NCBI GenBank assembly: GCA_022865725.1
Contig: JALHTP010000100.1
Coordinates: 1 to 12,240, forward strand
DNA from: Methyloceanibacter sp.
Lineage (GTDB): Bacteria; Pseudomonadota; Alphaproteobacteria; Rhizobiales; Methyloligellaceae
Direction: 5' to 3'
Length of the DNA stretch: 12,240 nt
The notes below the pieces were generated by a model. It was not told where the DNA came from. It ran no database searches and worked only from the letters and a program-made list of their open reading frames with translations. This document shows positions 1-7,378 of this stretch, piece by piece; within the stretch, counting starts at the first letter, position 1; each line of letters starts with the position of its first letter. A program made the position numbers and the translations under genes.

Positions 1-195
1 GGAGATGACGATCGATCTCGCTCGGCCGCTGATCCCTCGAACTTTCCGAACCGACCACAACGCGCATATTCCCCCTCGCTTTTGTGGAGTTGGCTATCGG
101 GCAAACGCTATGGCGCTTGGCCGTGCCTTGCCATGAATAGCAAGAACAGGGTTAAGGAAGACTTGACTGAGGTCCTCTTTTGACGCGTCAACGCT
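1..195. other. Left flank, no gene recognised
   Basis: This stretch lies downstream of the minus-strand membrane protein gene that ends at 196. One plus-strand frame is open from the window edge to a stop at 181-183. Its translation has no recognisable motif and its base composition is lower in GC than the neighbouring genes, so I do not call it. No clear hairpin with a T-run is visible. It is probably intergenic and may hold the promoter of a gene to the left of the window. Confidence 0.5.
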
Positions 196-2109
196 TCACT
201 CTGCCGGTTTATGGCCGTTGGCGGCCTTGGCTTCGGGGGTAGGTAAAGCCGGCCGCCGGCTGTCGCCGTCGTCCAGGTCGAGAGCGGCGCCCGCCTCCAG
301 GCGGCCACTCAAGAACTTCTCGTCTTTGTCGTGCTTGCCGTTCGCGCCGTTCGATTTGACTTGTGCCTCTGCCGCGGCATGGCCGTTCGACTTCGCCTGG
401 AGCTCGGGCGCGGACTTCGCCGCGACGACCTCCGGCTTCTCGGCGGGAAGGCGGGGGCTTGCACCGAGGATCGCATCGAGCACGAGCTTCGACCAGGCGC
501 CGCTGCGGAAACGGTAGAGCCGATAGGCCGGCTCGTGCGCGAACGCGCTTCCCTGCAATTTCAGTTTGCGCCTGACCACGAAGGCTGGCGGCAGCAGCAC
601 GCGGTCGACGATGCCCTTGCCTTCGAGGCCGACGAACAGATTGGCGAGATAGCGGGCTTCGGTGCGCTCGGCGTTGACCGGCACGGCGACGTAATAATCG
701 CCGAGGAAGTCGAACACGGCGTGCTGGAAGATCTCAAACTCTTTACGCAAGCCCGTCAGATGCGTCTCGTGGAAGCGGGCGAGGATCTCTCCCACGGGCC
801 CGTCGCGCGCCTCGCGCACGGTATGCACCAGCATCTGGAAGCGGTTGATCGGCCGGTTGATGGAGACGAGCAGCAGGCAGAAATCGACGAAGATGGCGAC
901 GAAGAGCGGGATGTAGTCGCGGGGACTCAAGCCCGCCTCCTGCGCCATCAGGCTCTGGGCCTCGTCGGGCTTTGCTGCCTGTTGCACGGCCTGGCGCTGG
1001 AGCTCGCGCAGCCTCTCGGGCGAAGGCGGAAGCTCGAGCGTGAGCGCGCCGATGGTTGTGGCGGTGAGCCTACGGAAGGCCTCGACGATGGCTTCGGAGC
1101 CTTCGACCGCGGCGATATTCGGCTTCTCGATCGAGGGCAGGCTGTCGATGGCCCTGACCACGCCGTTGAGCGCGGTCTGGAGCTGCGGGTCGGGGCAGAG
1201 GAAGGAGCCGCCATGGCCGTCGTCGAAGCTGGTCTTGCCGGCCCGCTCGGAAAGCGCGTTCCGCTGCTCGGTGAGTTGGGGATCGGTGCGGAGCGCGTTG
1301 AAGCGCGTCAGCGTCAGGTCGAGCTTGCGGTTCAGCCCGTGCATGAACTCGTTGCGCGTGCCAGACACGGCATCGAAAGTCGAGGGATCGCGGCTCAAGA
1401 CCTTGGCGAGGTCGGTGTTGAGCCCGTCGAGATCGGTCTGGATGCCACCCGCGCGCGACTTGATGAAATCGGAGGTGAAGCCGAAGCTCTTGGCGTCCTG
1501 CTCGCGCAGACGCATGCGCGGGCCTGAGCCAGGGGGACTATCCGGGCAGGTGCCGCCCTTCACGCGCTCCTCGCTCTCCTTCTCCTTGGAGACGACCGTC
1601 AAGGTGTCGAGGGTGGCGCCGAGCTGGGCGATGCGCGTCTTGCTTTCCTCCAGCGCGCGCTGCACCTGGCCGATGGCGGACTCCGCCGAGCGCGTCGCCT
1701 CGCCGCGGGACTCCAGCACCTTCCAATAGAAGCCGAAGCCGAAGCCCACCGAGATCAGCGTCAAGAGCACATAGCCGATGACGTAGAGGAGGCGCAGCCA
1801 CCAGGAGATCGGCGAGAACAGCGCATCGAGGATATAGAGGATCATCAGCATCAGCGTCGCGACGGCGAAGCCGATGGCGATTTTATGCACGAGCGAAACC
1901 TCGCCGGTATTGGCGGCGATCAGCTCGAGCATGCCGACATAGGTCGCAAACCACGACAGGCCGGCCAGGCAGACGATGAGGAAGATCTTCTTGAAGCTCG
2001 GGAAGATCGCCCGGAGGCGATCAAGCCGCTGATTGTGGAATTCTAGGCTGTCCATGGCGCGATCGAAGCGCGCGCCATCAGGACCTGGCGGCACAGGGGG
2101 GACAGACAT
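196..2109 (-). CDS. Membrane protein of unknown function with long periplasmic domain
   Basis: I do not recognise this 637-residue protein. Three hydrophobic helices are visible near the N terminus (about 41-64, 75-97 and 102-128) and a fourth at about 397-417. Positively charged residues before the first helix and after the fourth suggest that residues about 130-396 are periplasmic and the C-terminal 220 residues cytoplasmic. The periplasmic part begins with a helical, coiled-coil-like stretch and carries two cysteines, Cys188 and Cys305, each followed by Pro-Asp, which could form a disulphide. The last 80 residues are Ala/Lys/Asn/Gly-rich and probably disordered. The frame stays open to an ATG at 2262, but that codon lies inside a dispersed repeat, so I prefer the ATG at 2109; a GGGAG sits about 12 nt upstream. 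It follows a penicillin-binding protein gene on the same strand, so a cell-wall role is an inference from position only. Confidence 0.82.
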   Translation of the reverse strand: MSVPPVPPGPDGARFDRAMDSLEFHNQRLDRLRAIFPSFKKIFLIVCLAGLSWFATYVGMLELIAANTGEVSLVHKIAIGFAVATLMLMILYILDALFSPISWWLRLLYVIGYVLLTLISVGFGFGFYWKVLESRGEATRSAESAIGQVQRALEESKTRIAQLGATLDTLTVVSKEKESEERVKGGTCPDSPPGSGPRMRLREQDAKSFGFTSDFIKSRAGGIQTDLDGLNTDLAKVLSRDPSTFDAVSGTRNEFMHGLNRKLDLTLTRFNALRTDPQLTEQRNALSERAGKTSFDDGHGGSFLCPDPQLQTALNGVVRAIDSLPSIEKPNIAAVEGSEAIVEAFRRLTATTIGALTLELPPSPERLRELQRQAVQQAAKPDEAQSLMAQEAGLSPRDYIPLFVAIFVDFCLLLVSINRPINRFQMLVHTVREARDGPVGEILARFHETHLTGLRKEFEIFQHAVFDFLGDYYVAVPVNAERTEARYLANLFVGLEGKGIVDRVLLPPAFVVRRKLKLQGSAFAHEPAYRLYRFRSGAWSKLVLDAILGASPRLPAEKPEVVAAKSAPELQAKSNGHAAAEAQVKSNGANGKHDKDEKFLSGRLEAGAALDLDDGDSRRPALPTPEAKAANGHKPAE

Positions 2110-2165
2110 AGCCTGATCGTACTCCCAACGCGACCGACCGGCTTTTCGCCCCCCAGCGTTCCGAT

Positions 2166-2183
2166 CGTTAATTCCTCTTAACG
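2166..2183. promoter_or_regulatory. Palindrome CGTTAA-N6-TTAACG upstream of the membrane protein gene
   Basis: A perfect inverted repeat of two 6-bp arms separated by 6 bp lies 57-74 bp upstream of the chosen start at 2109. It resembles the TTAA-N7-TTAA binding site of the alphaproteobacterial cell-cycle regulator CtrA, but the spacer is one base short. It could be a weak or variant CtrA site, another operator, or chance. Its position in an AT-richer patch between a repeat and a start codon favours a regulatory role. Confidence 0.3.
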
Positions 2184-2255
2184 GTCGCGGCAAAACAAGG
2201 CCAATTCGTGACGTGGGCGGTGGAACTGGCCCAGTCTCCACCGCTTTGATTTTGC

Positions 2256-2354
2256 TTGTCATCGCCCGGCTTGACCGGGCGATTCAGTAATCGCCGATCT
2301 CGGTTGGCTAGCATCGCCGGGGTTACTGGATGCCCGCCTTCGCGGGCATGACAA
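2256..2354. repeat. Two-hairpin dispersed repeat, copy 1
   Basis: This 99-bp element is bounded by TTGTCAT (2256-2262) and its complement ATGACAA (2348-2354). Inside are a left hairpin (9-bp arms 2261-2269 and 2275-2283, 5-nt loop), a pair CAGTAA (2285-2290) and TTACTG (2323-2328), and a right hairpin (8-bp arms 2330-2337 and 2342-2349, loop CTTC). The middle 32 bp show no obvious symmetry. The whole could fold as a cruciform or a long stem with two arms. It ends on the base before the stop codon of the penicillin-binding protein gene and separates that gene from the next one on the same strand. A second copy in the same orientation lies at 5496-5596. Such elements are common between genes in Rhizobiales; possible roles include mRNA end protection or transcription attenuation. 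Confidence 0.88.
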
Positions 2355-4757
2355 CTACTGGATCGCGGTAACTTCCTTAGGCGCGGGGGCGGCGTCGTCC
2401 TCCAAATCCTCCAAGAGGACGCGAAGGAGCGGCTCGGCCACCTGGCCGGCATAGAGGTCGCGGGCCCAAGGATGTGCCGGCGAGCCCGTGCCTATCAGGA
2501 GCACATAGGAATAGGCGGCGCCGCTATCGAATTTGATGCCGCCGGCGACCCAGAGATCGACGGTGTCGTAAGAAGCGGGGTCGAGCACGCCCGTGCCCCG
2601 CGTTCCGGTCTTGGCGAAATGCAGCGCCACATTTTTGCGGCTCGCGGCGCACCAGTCCGAGAGACGCGTTAATGTGCCATGCTTGTAGCAGAGCGGGCTT
2701 TCGAGGAAGGCGGCGAGCGTCGCTCGCGCTTCCGGTTTGATGAGCGTGGCCGGCACGATGGTGCTTGACGCTTCGACGGCCTTCGCGCCGGCGTCGCTCA
2801 AGGAGAGATCGTCGATCAGGGTCGGAAGGCGCATCGGCTTTTGCGGATCGCCCGCCAACGCGGCAAGCACCGAGCCCGCCAGGCGATGCACACTGCGCGG
2901 GCTAGCCGCGACCTGGCCGACCACGATGCTCTTGGCGAGATTGGCGGCGGAGGTGACGGGATCGGCCATGGTGATGCCGAAGCCCTGCACGAGGCGCTGG
3001 AGCTCGCGCAGAGGCACGCGCGACGTGCGCCAGGCGAGCGGCGTGTTGAGCGAGCAGGCGAACGAAACGCGTGCGCTGCGCAAGCGCCGCTCCTCGCCAT
3101 GGCCGCAGGCTTCGAGCCCGGTCGCCGGCGACTTCGAGTCGACCCAGCGCGAGTTGGGCGTATCGCGCCCTTCATTGGCGATCGCGACCGCCGCCAGGAT
3201 CTTGCCGAGAGAGGCGATGGCGCGGGATTCGCGCGCCGGATCGTAGCGTCCGGTCTTGGCCTCGCGCGCGGCGGAAGAGCCGAAATAGGACGCGTTGAAA
3301 TTGGTTTCGAAATAGCGCACGAGCCGGCCGTTCTCATCGGCCGCGGCGATGATCACGTCGGGGACACTCGTGTGCGGGAGGCTCGCCTCCTGTGCTTGAC
3401 CTTCGCCAATGCGGTCGGGGTCGAGCGTGTAGTTCGGATCGAGGCGGTCCTTGAAGCGCTCATCGAGCTTCTCCAGCACGGCCTTCTCGCGCTCGCGGAA
3501 GCTAAAATTGTCGGCGGCATCCAGCGTCAGATGCACCGCGCCAACCTTGCCGCGCCAGCCGAAGCCGAAGCGCGATTTCAGTTCGTCGCGCACGCCATAT
3601 TTGACGGACGGCAAAAGCGCATTGGCGCGGTACACCGGATTGGCGCCGACGCGGCCGGCATTTCCCGGCGACAAAGCGGCAAGCACCTCCTCGGTGCCGG
3701 GCATGGGCTTCGGGTCAGGCGGGCTCTCGGCGAGGCGCTTAAGCTCGGCCGCGACGCGCGCCCGCTCGCTCATGTCGGCGATGAGCGCATTAGCGCAGGA
3801 TAAAGTGCGCGAGCCCGCCACGCGCTTCCAGCTCGCTTGGCGGAGCTTCTCCAATTTTTCGCTGCCGCCGATCAGCATCACCGGCTGGTTTACCGCCGCG
3901 GCGAGAACGTATTGCTCGGCCCTGTCGAGGCCGTGAGCCTCCTTGCCGAATAGGATCAGGCTCGTCTCCTCGACGCCGTAGAGCTCCTGGCCTCCGGTCC
4001 GCTGCGCCAGCGGGAAATGATTGGCGGCCCAGCGCTTCAGCGCTTCTGGGTCATTGCTTTGCGTCAACTGCCAGTGGATCACCGGCCCGAGCCACCACTC
4101 CTTCGCTTTGCGCGAGAGCTTCTCGTAAGCGCTCTCGTCTGAGCGGGGCGGCGTCTTGAAGAAGATGCGGGCGAGCTGCATGGAGAGGGTGGAGCCGCCC
4201 ACGCCGAGGCTCGGGCGTCGATGCGCGATGCTCCGCGTCACGGTGGAGACGGGGATCTTCAGCACGCCGTAGAGATCGATGCCGAACGGGTTGATCAGCC
4301 CGCCGAGATGCCGATCCTCTTGGTAGCTAAGGCAGCGCCAATAGTCCTCGGGCACCGCGCCCACATGCAGCGTCTTGTGATCGGGATAGGCGATGTAATC
4401 GGGCAGCGTGATGGGGCGGCCGGTATAGTTGAAATCCTCCGCGCTATCGAGGATCGGGTCGAAGATGCCGACGAAGCGGCCCTTCACGTCATAGATGGCG
4501 GTACCGAGCGAGCGCTCGTCGGCATAGGCCAGCACCTTTGCCATCCAGACCTGGCCGATCGCGCCCCTGATTGGCGCGTAGACATAGGTCAGCACCAGCG
4601 CGAACAGCACGTAGAGCACGGCCGGCGCCACCACGAGGCGCAAGCGGCCGAGGCGCGGATTGAAGATGAAGGCGGCGAATATGAAGCGCGCGGCCCGGTA
4701 AGGGCAGGTGAGGAGGAATTCGCAGGCCAGCAACAGCCAGCGCACCAGACGGAGCAT
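2355..4757 (-). CDS. Class A penicillin-binding protein, divergent (GT51 transglycosylase plus transpeptidase)
   Basis: This 800-residue enzyme should polymerise lipid II into glycan strands and cross-link their peptides at the outer face of the inner membrane. A membrane anchor lies at about 39-60. The GT51 part shows YQEDR at 145-149 (probable catalytic Glu147), GGSTLSMQLAR at 188-198, and a YFGK-like ILFGKEAHGLDRAEQYVLAA stretch at 268-287. The transpeptidase part keeps all three motifs: SLGK (Ser516, Lys519), SLN (569-571) and KTGT (716-719). The first GT51 motif departs from the usual form: after EDR the Phe and His of typical members are not in place (HLGGLINPFGID follows). The 390 residues between the GT51 and transpeptidase motifs are poorly conserved in appearance. 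No clear Shine-Dalgarno precedes the ATG at 4757, so an alternative start is possible. The membrane protein gene at 196-2109 follows on the same strand after a 245-bp gap holding a repeat. Confidence 0.9.
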   Translation of the reverse strand: MLRLVRWLLLACEFLLTCPYRAARFIFAAFIFNPRLGRLRLVVAPAVLYVLFALVLTYVYAPIRGAIGQVWMAKVLAYADERSLGTAIYDVKGRFVGIFDPILDSAEDFNYTGRPITLPDYIAYPDHKTLHVGAVPEDYWRCLSYQEDRHLGGLINPFGIDLYGVLKIPVSTVTRSIAHRRPSLGVGGSTLSMQLARIFFKTPPRSDESAYEKLSRKAKEWWLGPVIHWQLTQSNDPEALKRWAANHFPLAQRTGGQELYGVEETSLILFGKEAHGLDRAEQYVLAAAVNQPVMLIGGSEKLEKLRQASWKRVAGSRTLSCANALIADMSERARVAAELKRLAESPPDPKPMPGTEEVLAALSPGNAGRVGANPVYRANALLPSVKYGVRDELKSRFGFGWRGKVGAVHLTLDAADNFSFREREKAVLEKLDERFKDRLDPNYTLDPDRIGEGQAQEASLPHTSVPDVIIAAADENGRLVRYFETNFNASYFGSSAAREAKTGRYDPARESRAIASLGKILAAVAIANEGRDTPNSRWVDSKSPATGLEACGHGEERRLRSARVSFACSLNTPLAWRTSRVPLRELQRLVQGFGITMADPVTSAANLAKSIVVGQVAASPRSVHRLAGSVLAALAGDPQKPMRLPTLIDDLSLSDAGAKAVEASSTIVPATLIKPEARATLAAFLESPLCYKHGTLTRLSDWCAASRKNVALHFAKTGTRGTGVLDPASYDTVDLWVAGGIKFDSGAAYSYVLLIGTGSPAHPWARDLYAGQVAEPLLRVLLEDLEDDAAPAPKEVTAIQ

Positions 4758-4928
4758 GTCTTAGTTACTCGAAGCCGACGAGAGCCCTAGCGCTCATGCC
4801 CCCGCGAGCGCCCTAGCCCATGTGAGGGCGAAATTGTGTCGGCCTTGCGACGCATATTCACCGGGCCAAGTGTCCGCTTGGGACAAGGTCCGAATCTGTC
4901 CGCTCCTCACCCAAAGCGTGCGGATTCC

Positions 4929-4976
4929 CCGGATATGCTGACTTGGCAACCTGAATAAAGGCAACCCGAATATCCG
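4929..4976. repeat. Direct repeat nested in an inverted repeat
   Basis: GGCAACCTGAATA (4945-4957) recurs as GGCAACCCGAATA (4960-4972), 12 of 13 bases identical with a period of 15. The pair is enclosed by CGGATAT (4930-4936) and its complement ATATCCG (4970-4976). It lies about 170 bp upstream of the penicillin-binding protein start and about 660 bp upstream of mrp. Tandem half-sites like this can be an operator, but I cannot name a regulator. It may also be chance. Confidence 0.35.
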
Positions 4977-5495
4977 AAGGTCGGGATTGTGTATGATGAG
5001 GATATTGCTCGGTTTTGAGCATCAGGTGCGGTGCTGGGAGCGTAGCTGCGGGAAGAGCGGAGCCTGCGTGCGATGTGGTTCCTACGCCATCCCGTTTGCA
5101 CAGCAGAGGGAGATAAATAAAGAGAGAAAGAAACAGCGCCGCCTGAAACCAAGTCGATGGGAGGGCATGCTTGTCAGATGGCTACCGGGACTTGAACGAA
5201 GCGCGGCGGATGCCGCCGATGATGCAACCCAAGCGCCGATCAGGACTGGGACGAAAACAGATAGCCCATGAGAGTTTTCTCCAGTGAAAGCATCCACCCT
5301 GCAGTGCGAAGCCGAAGTCGCGCGACTTTCGTTTGCATAACTGGCGGCAGCGCTAAATCGAGCACGACGGCAATCCTCTCTCATATTCTTGCGGGCTTGG
5401 CGCCGGTCTACAGCCAGGTTCCCGACAACACCCTTGAGGATTGTGTCGAGACGCTGAGGAAGGGACAGGAGAGTTTGCTCAAAGGCCAACCACTC

Positions 5496-5596
5496 TTGTC
5501 ATTGCCGGGCTTGGCCCGGCAATCCAGTAACCACCGCAGCCAGTTATGCGTGAAGGCCAAGGGGCTACTGGATTCCCGCCTTCGCGGGAATAACAA
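5496..5596. repeat. Two-hairpin dispersed repeat, copy 2
   Basis: This copy has the same architecture and orientation as the one at 2256-2354. It starts with TTGTCAT (5496-5502); the left hairpin has 10-bp arms at 5501-5510 and 5514-5523 with a 3-nt loop; CAGTA (5525-5529) pairs with TACTG (5566-5570); and the right hairpin has arms at 5572-5579 and 5584-5591 with loop CTTC. The right outer arm has one change (ATAACAA). Relative to copy 1, the left stem has two base-pair exchanges and the right stem one, each compensated on the other arm, while the middle has diverged. It ends 42 bp before the mrp start, so mrp is transcribed either through it or from the short gap after it. Confidence 0.88.
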
Positions 5597-5638
5597 GACG
5601 GTTGGTCCTGGCCAAAAGCAGGACTACATAACGACATC

Positions 5639-6808
<1,170 letters not shown>

Positions 6809-6892
6809 AGGCTTGTACAAAGACCAGCGACTCAGCTAACTCGGATCCGGCGTAGCGAGTGCCACTAGAAGCAATTTTCGCTCATCGGCGCC

Positions 6893-7378
6893 GTGATCGA
6901 CCTGAAGCAAATCAATGTGCCGGTATTCTTGGTCTATGCCGGCATCATCCACGCCATCGGCCTTGCGCTGCTGATGCCGATGCTCGTCACGTTGCCCGGG
7001 CCGGGCAGCGCGATTGCGCGCAAGGTTGCTTCGGTCGATATCGAGCTTGCCCCCGCTGAGGCCGATAGCGAGCTGACTTCCGCTCTGCCGGCTGCGCCGC
7101 AAGCGGCCGAGGACGGCGCGGCGATCGAGGCCGACCCTCAGGCTGCCGCTCCCGCCGATGTCGCCAAAGTCAGTCCCGAGGGGGAGCCTCCCGCCAAAGA
7201 CAAGGCGAAGGCCAGCAACGCAAAGTCCGCCAAGCCTGTGAAGAAGCCCGTCGCTCAGCGCAGCAAGCCGGTAAAGCCTGCCGCCCACCGCTCGGCCAAG
7301 AAAGATCCGAAGATTGCCCCGTTCAACGGGGCCCTGAGCGGGCTGTTCACGCCCGGCGCGCCCGCCAAGCGGAATTAG
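6893..7378 (+). CDS. Membrane-anchored Pro/Ala/Lys-rich protein
   Basis: I do not recognise this 161-residue protein by name. It starts with GTG at 6893, the only start that includes the whole hydrophobic helix. Residues about 9-34 form a single membrane helix. The rest is rich in Ala, Pro, Glu and Lys: acidic at first (about 50-100), strongly basic later (about 100-145), with KPVKKP-like patches, and probably disordered and periplasmic. The layout, one N-terminal helix followed soon by VDIELAP and then a Pro/Lys-rich linker, recalls the N-terminal half of TonB-like energy transducers. No folded C-terminal domain is present, so TonB function is not supported. It follows mrp by 84 bp and may be cotranscribed, although no clear Shine-Dalgarno is visible. 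Its stop codon overlaps that of the convergent GGDEF-EAL gene. Confidence 0.72.
   Translation: MIDLKQINVPVFLVYAGIIHAIGLALLMPMLVTLPGPGSAIARKVASVDIELAPAEADSELTSALPAAPQAAEDGAAIEADPQAAAPADVAKVSPEGEPPAKDKAKASNAKSAKPVKKPVAQRSKPVKPAAHRSAKKDPKIAPFNGALSGLFTPGAPAKRN

Larger units (their letters stand above)
4758..5638. other. 881-bp divergent intergenic region, no convincing gene
   Basis: This spacer separates the minus-strand penicillin-binding protein gene from plus-strand mrp and must carry both promoters. From left to right I see a 6-bp inverted repeat GCGCTC/GAGCGC (4790-4795 and 4806-4811), TGTCC-N5-GGACA at 4871-4885, TGTCCGCT occurring twice (4871-4878 and 4897-4904), a direct repeat at 4945-4972, and a two-hairpin repeat at 5496-5596. 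Two plus-strand frames (4987-5271, TTG start, 94 codons; 5268-5642, 124 codons) form a chain with ATGA overlaps into mrp. They lack clear Shine-Dalgarno sites, have no known motif, and the second runs through the repeat. A minus-strand frame at 5082-5489 (135 codons) is equally unconvincing. The stretch around 5100-5130 is purine-rich and AT-richer than the genes. No tRNA was found. Confidence 0.6.

Noticed and set aside
331..1527. 398-codon plus-strand frame opposite the membrane protein gene
   Set aside because: It is a codon-phase shadow in GC-rich DNA. The minus-strand product has coherent membrane helices; this one is low-complexity with no motif.
2110..2262. Longer start (ATG at 2262) for the membrane protein
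   Set aside because: That codon lies in the outer arm of the dispersed repeat and the extra 51 residues have no protein-like features; the ATG at 2109 is preferred.
2841..3803. 320-codon plus-strand frame opposite the penicillin-binding protein gene
   Set aside because: Shadow frame over the conserved transpeptidase region; no motif or ribosome binding site.
5160..5240. Possible tRNA T-arm on the minus strand (complement of ACCGGGACTTGAAC)
   Set aside because: The loop-like bases are not flanked by a pairing 5-bp stem, and no acceptor or anticodon arm could be found.
5082..5489. 135-codon minus-strand frame in the divergent spacer
   Set aside because: No ribosome binding site or known motif, and Ser/Arg-rich composition as expected of noncoding DNA.
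6836..7288. 150-codon minus-strand frame opposite the Pro/Ala/Lys-rich protein
   Set aside because: Gly/Arg/Leu-rich shadow; the plus-strand frame has an N-terminal membrane helix and ends exactly at the convergent junction.
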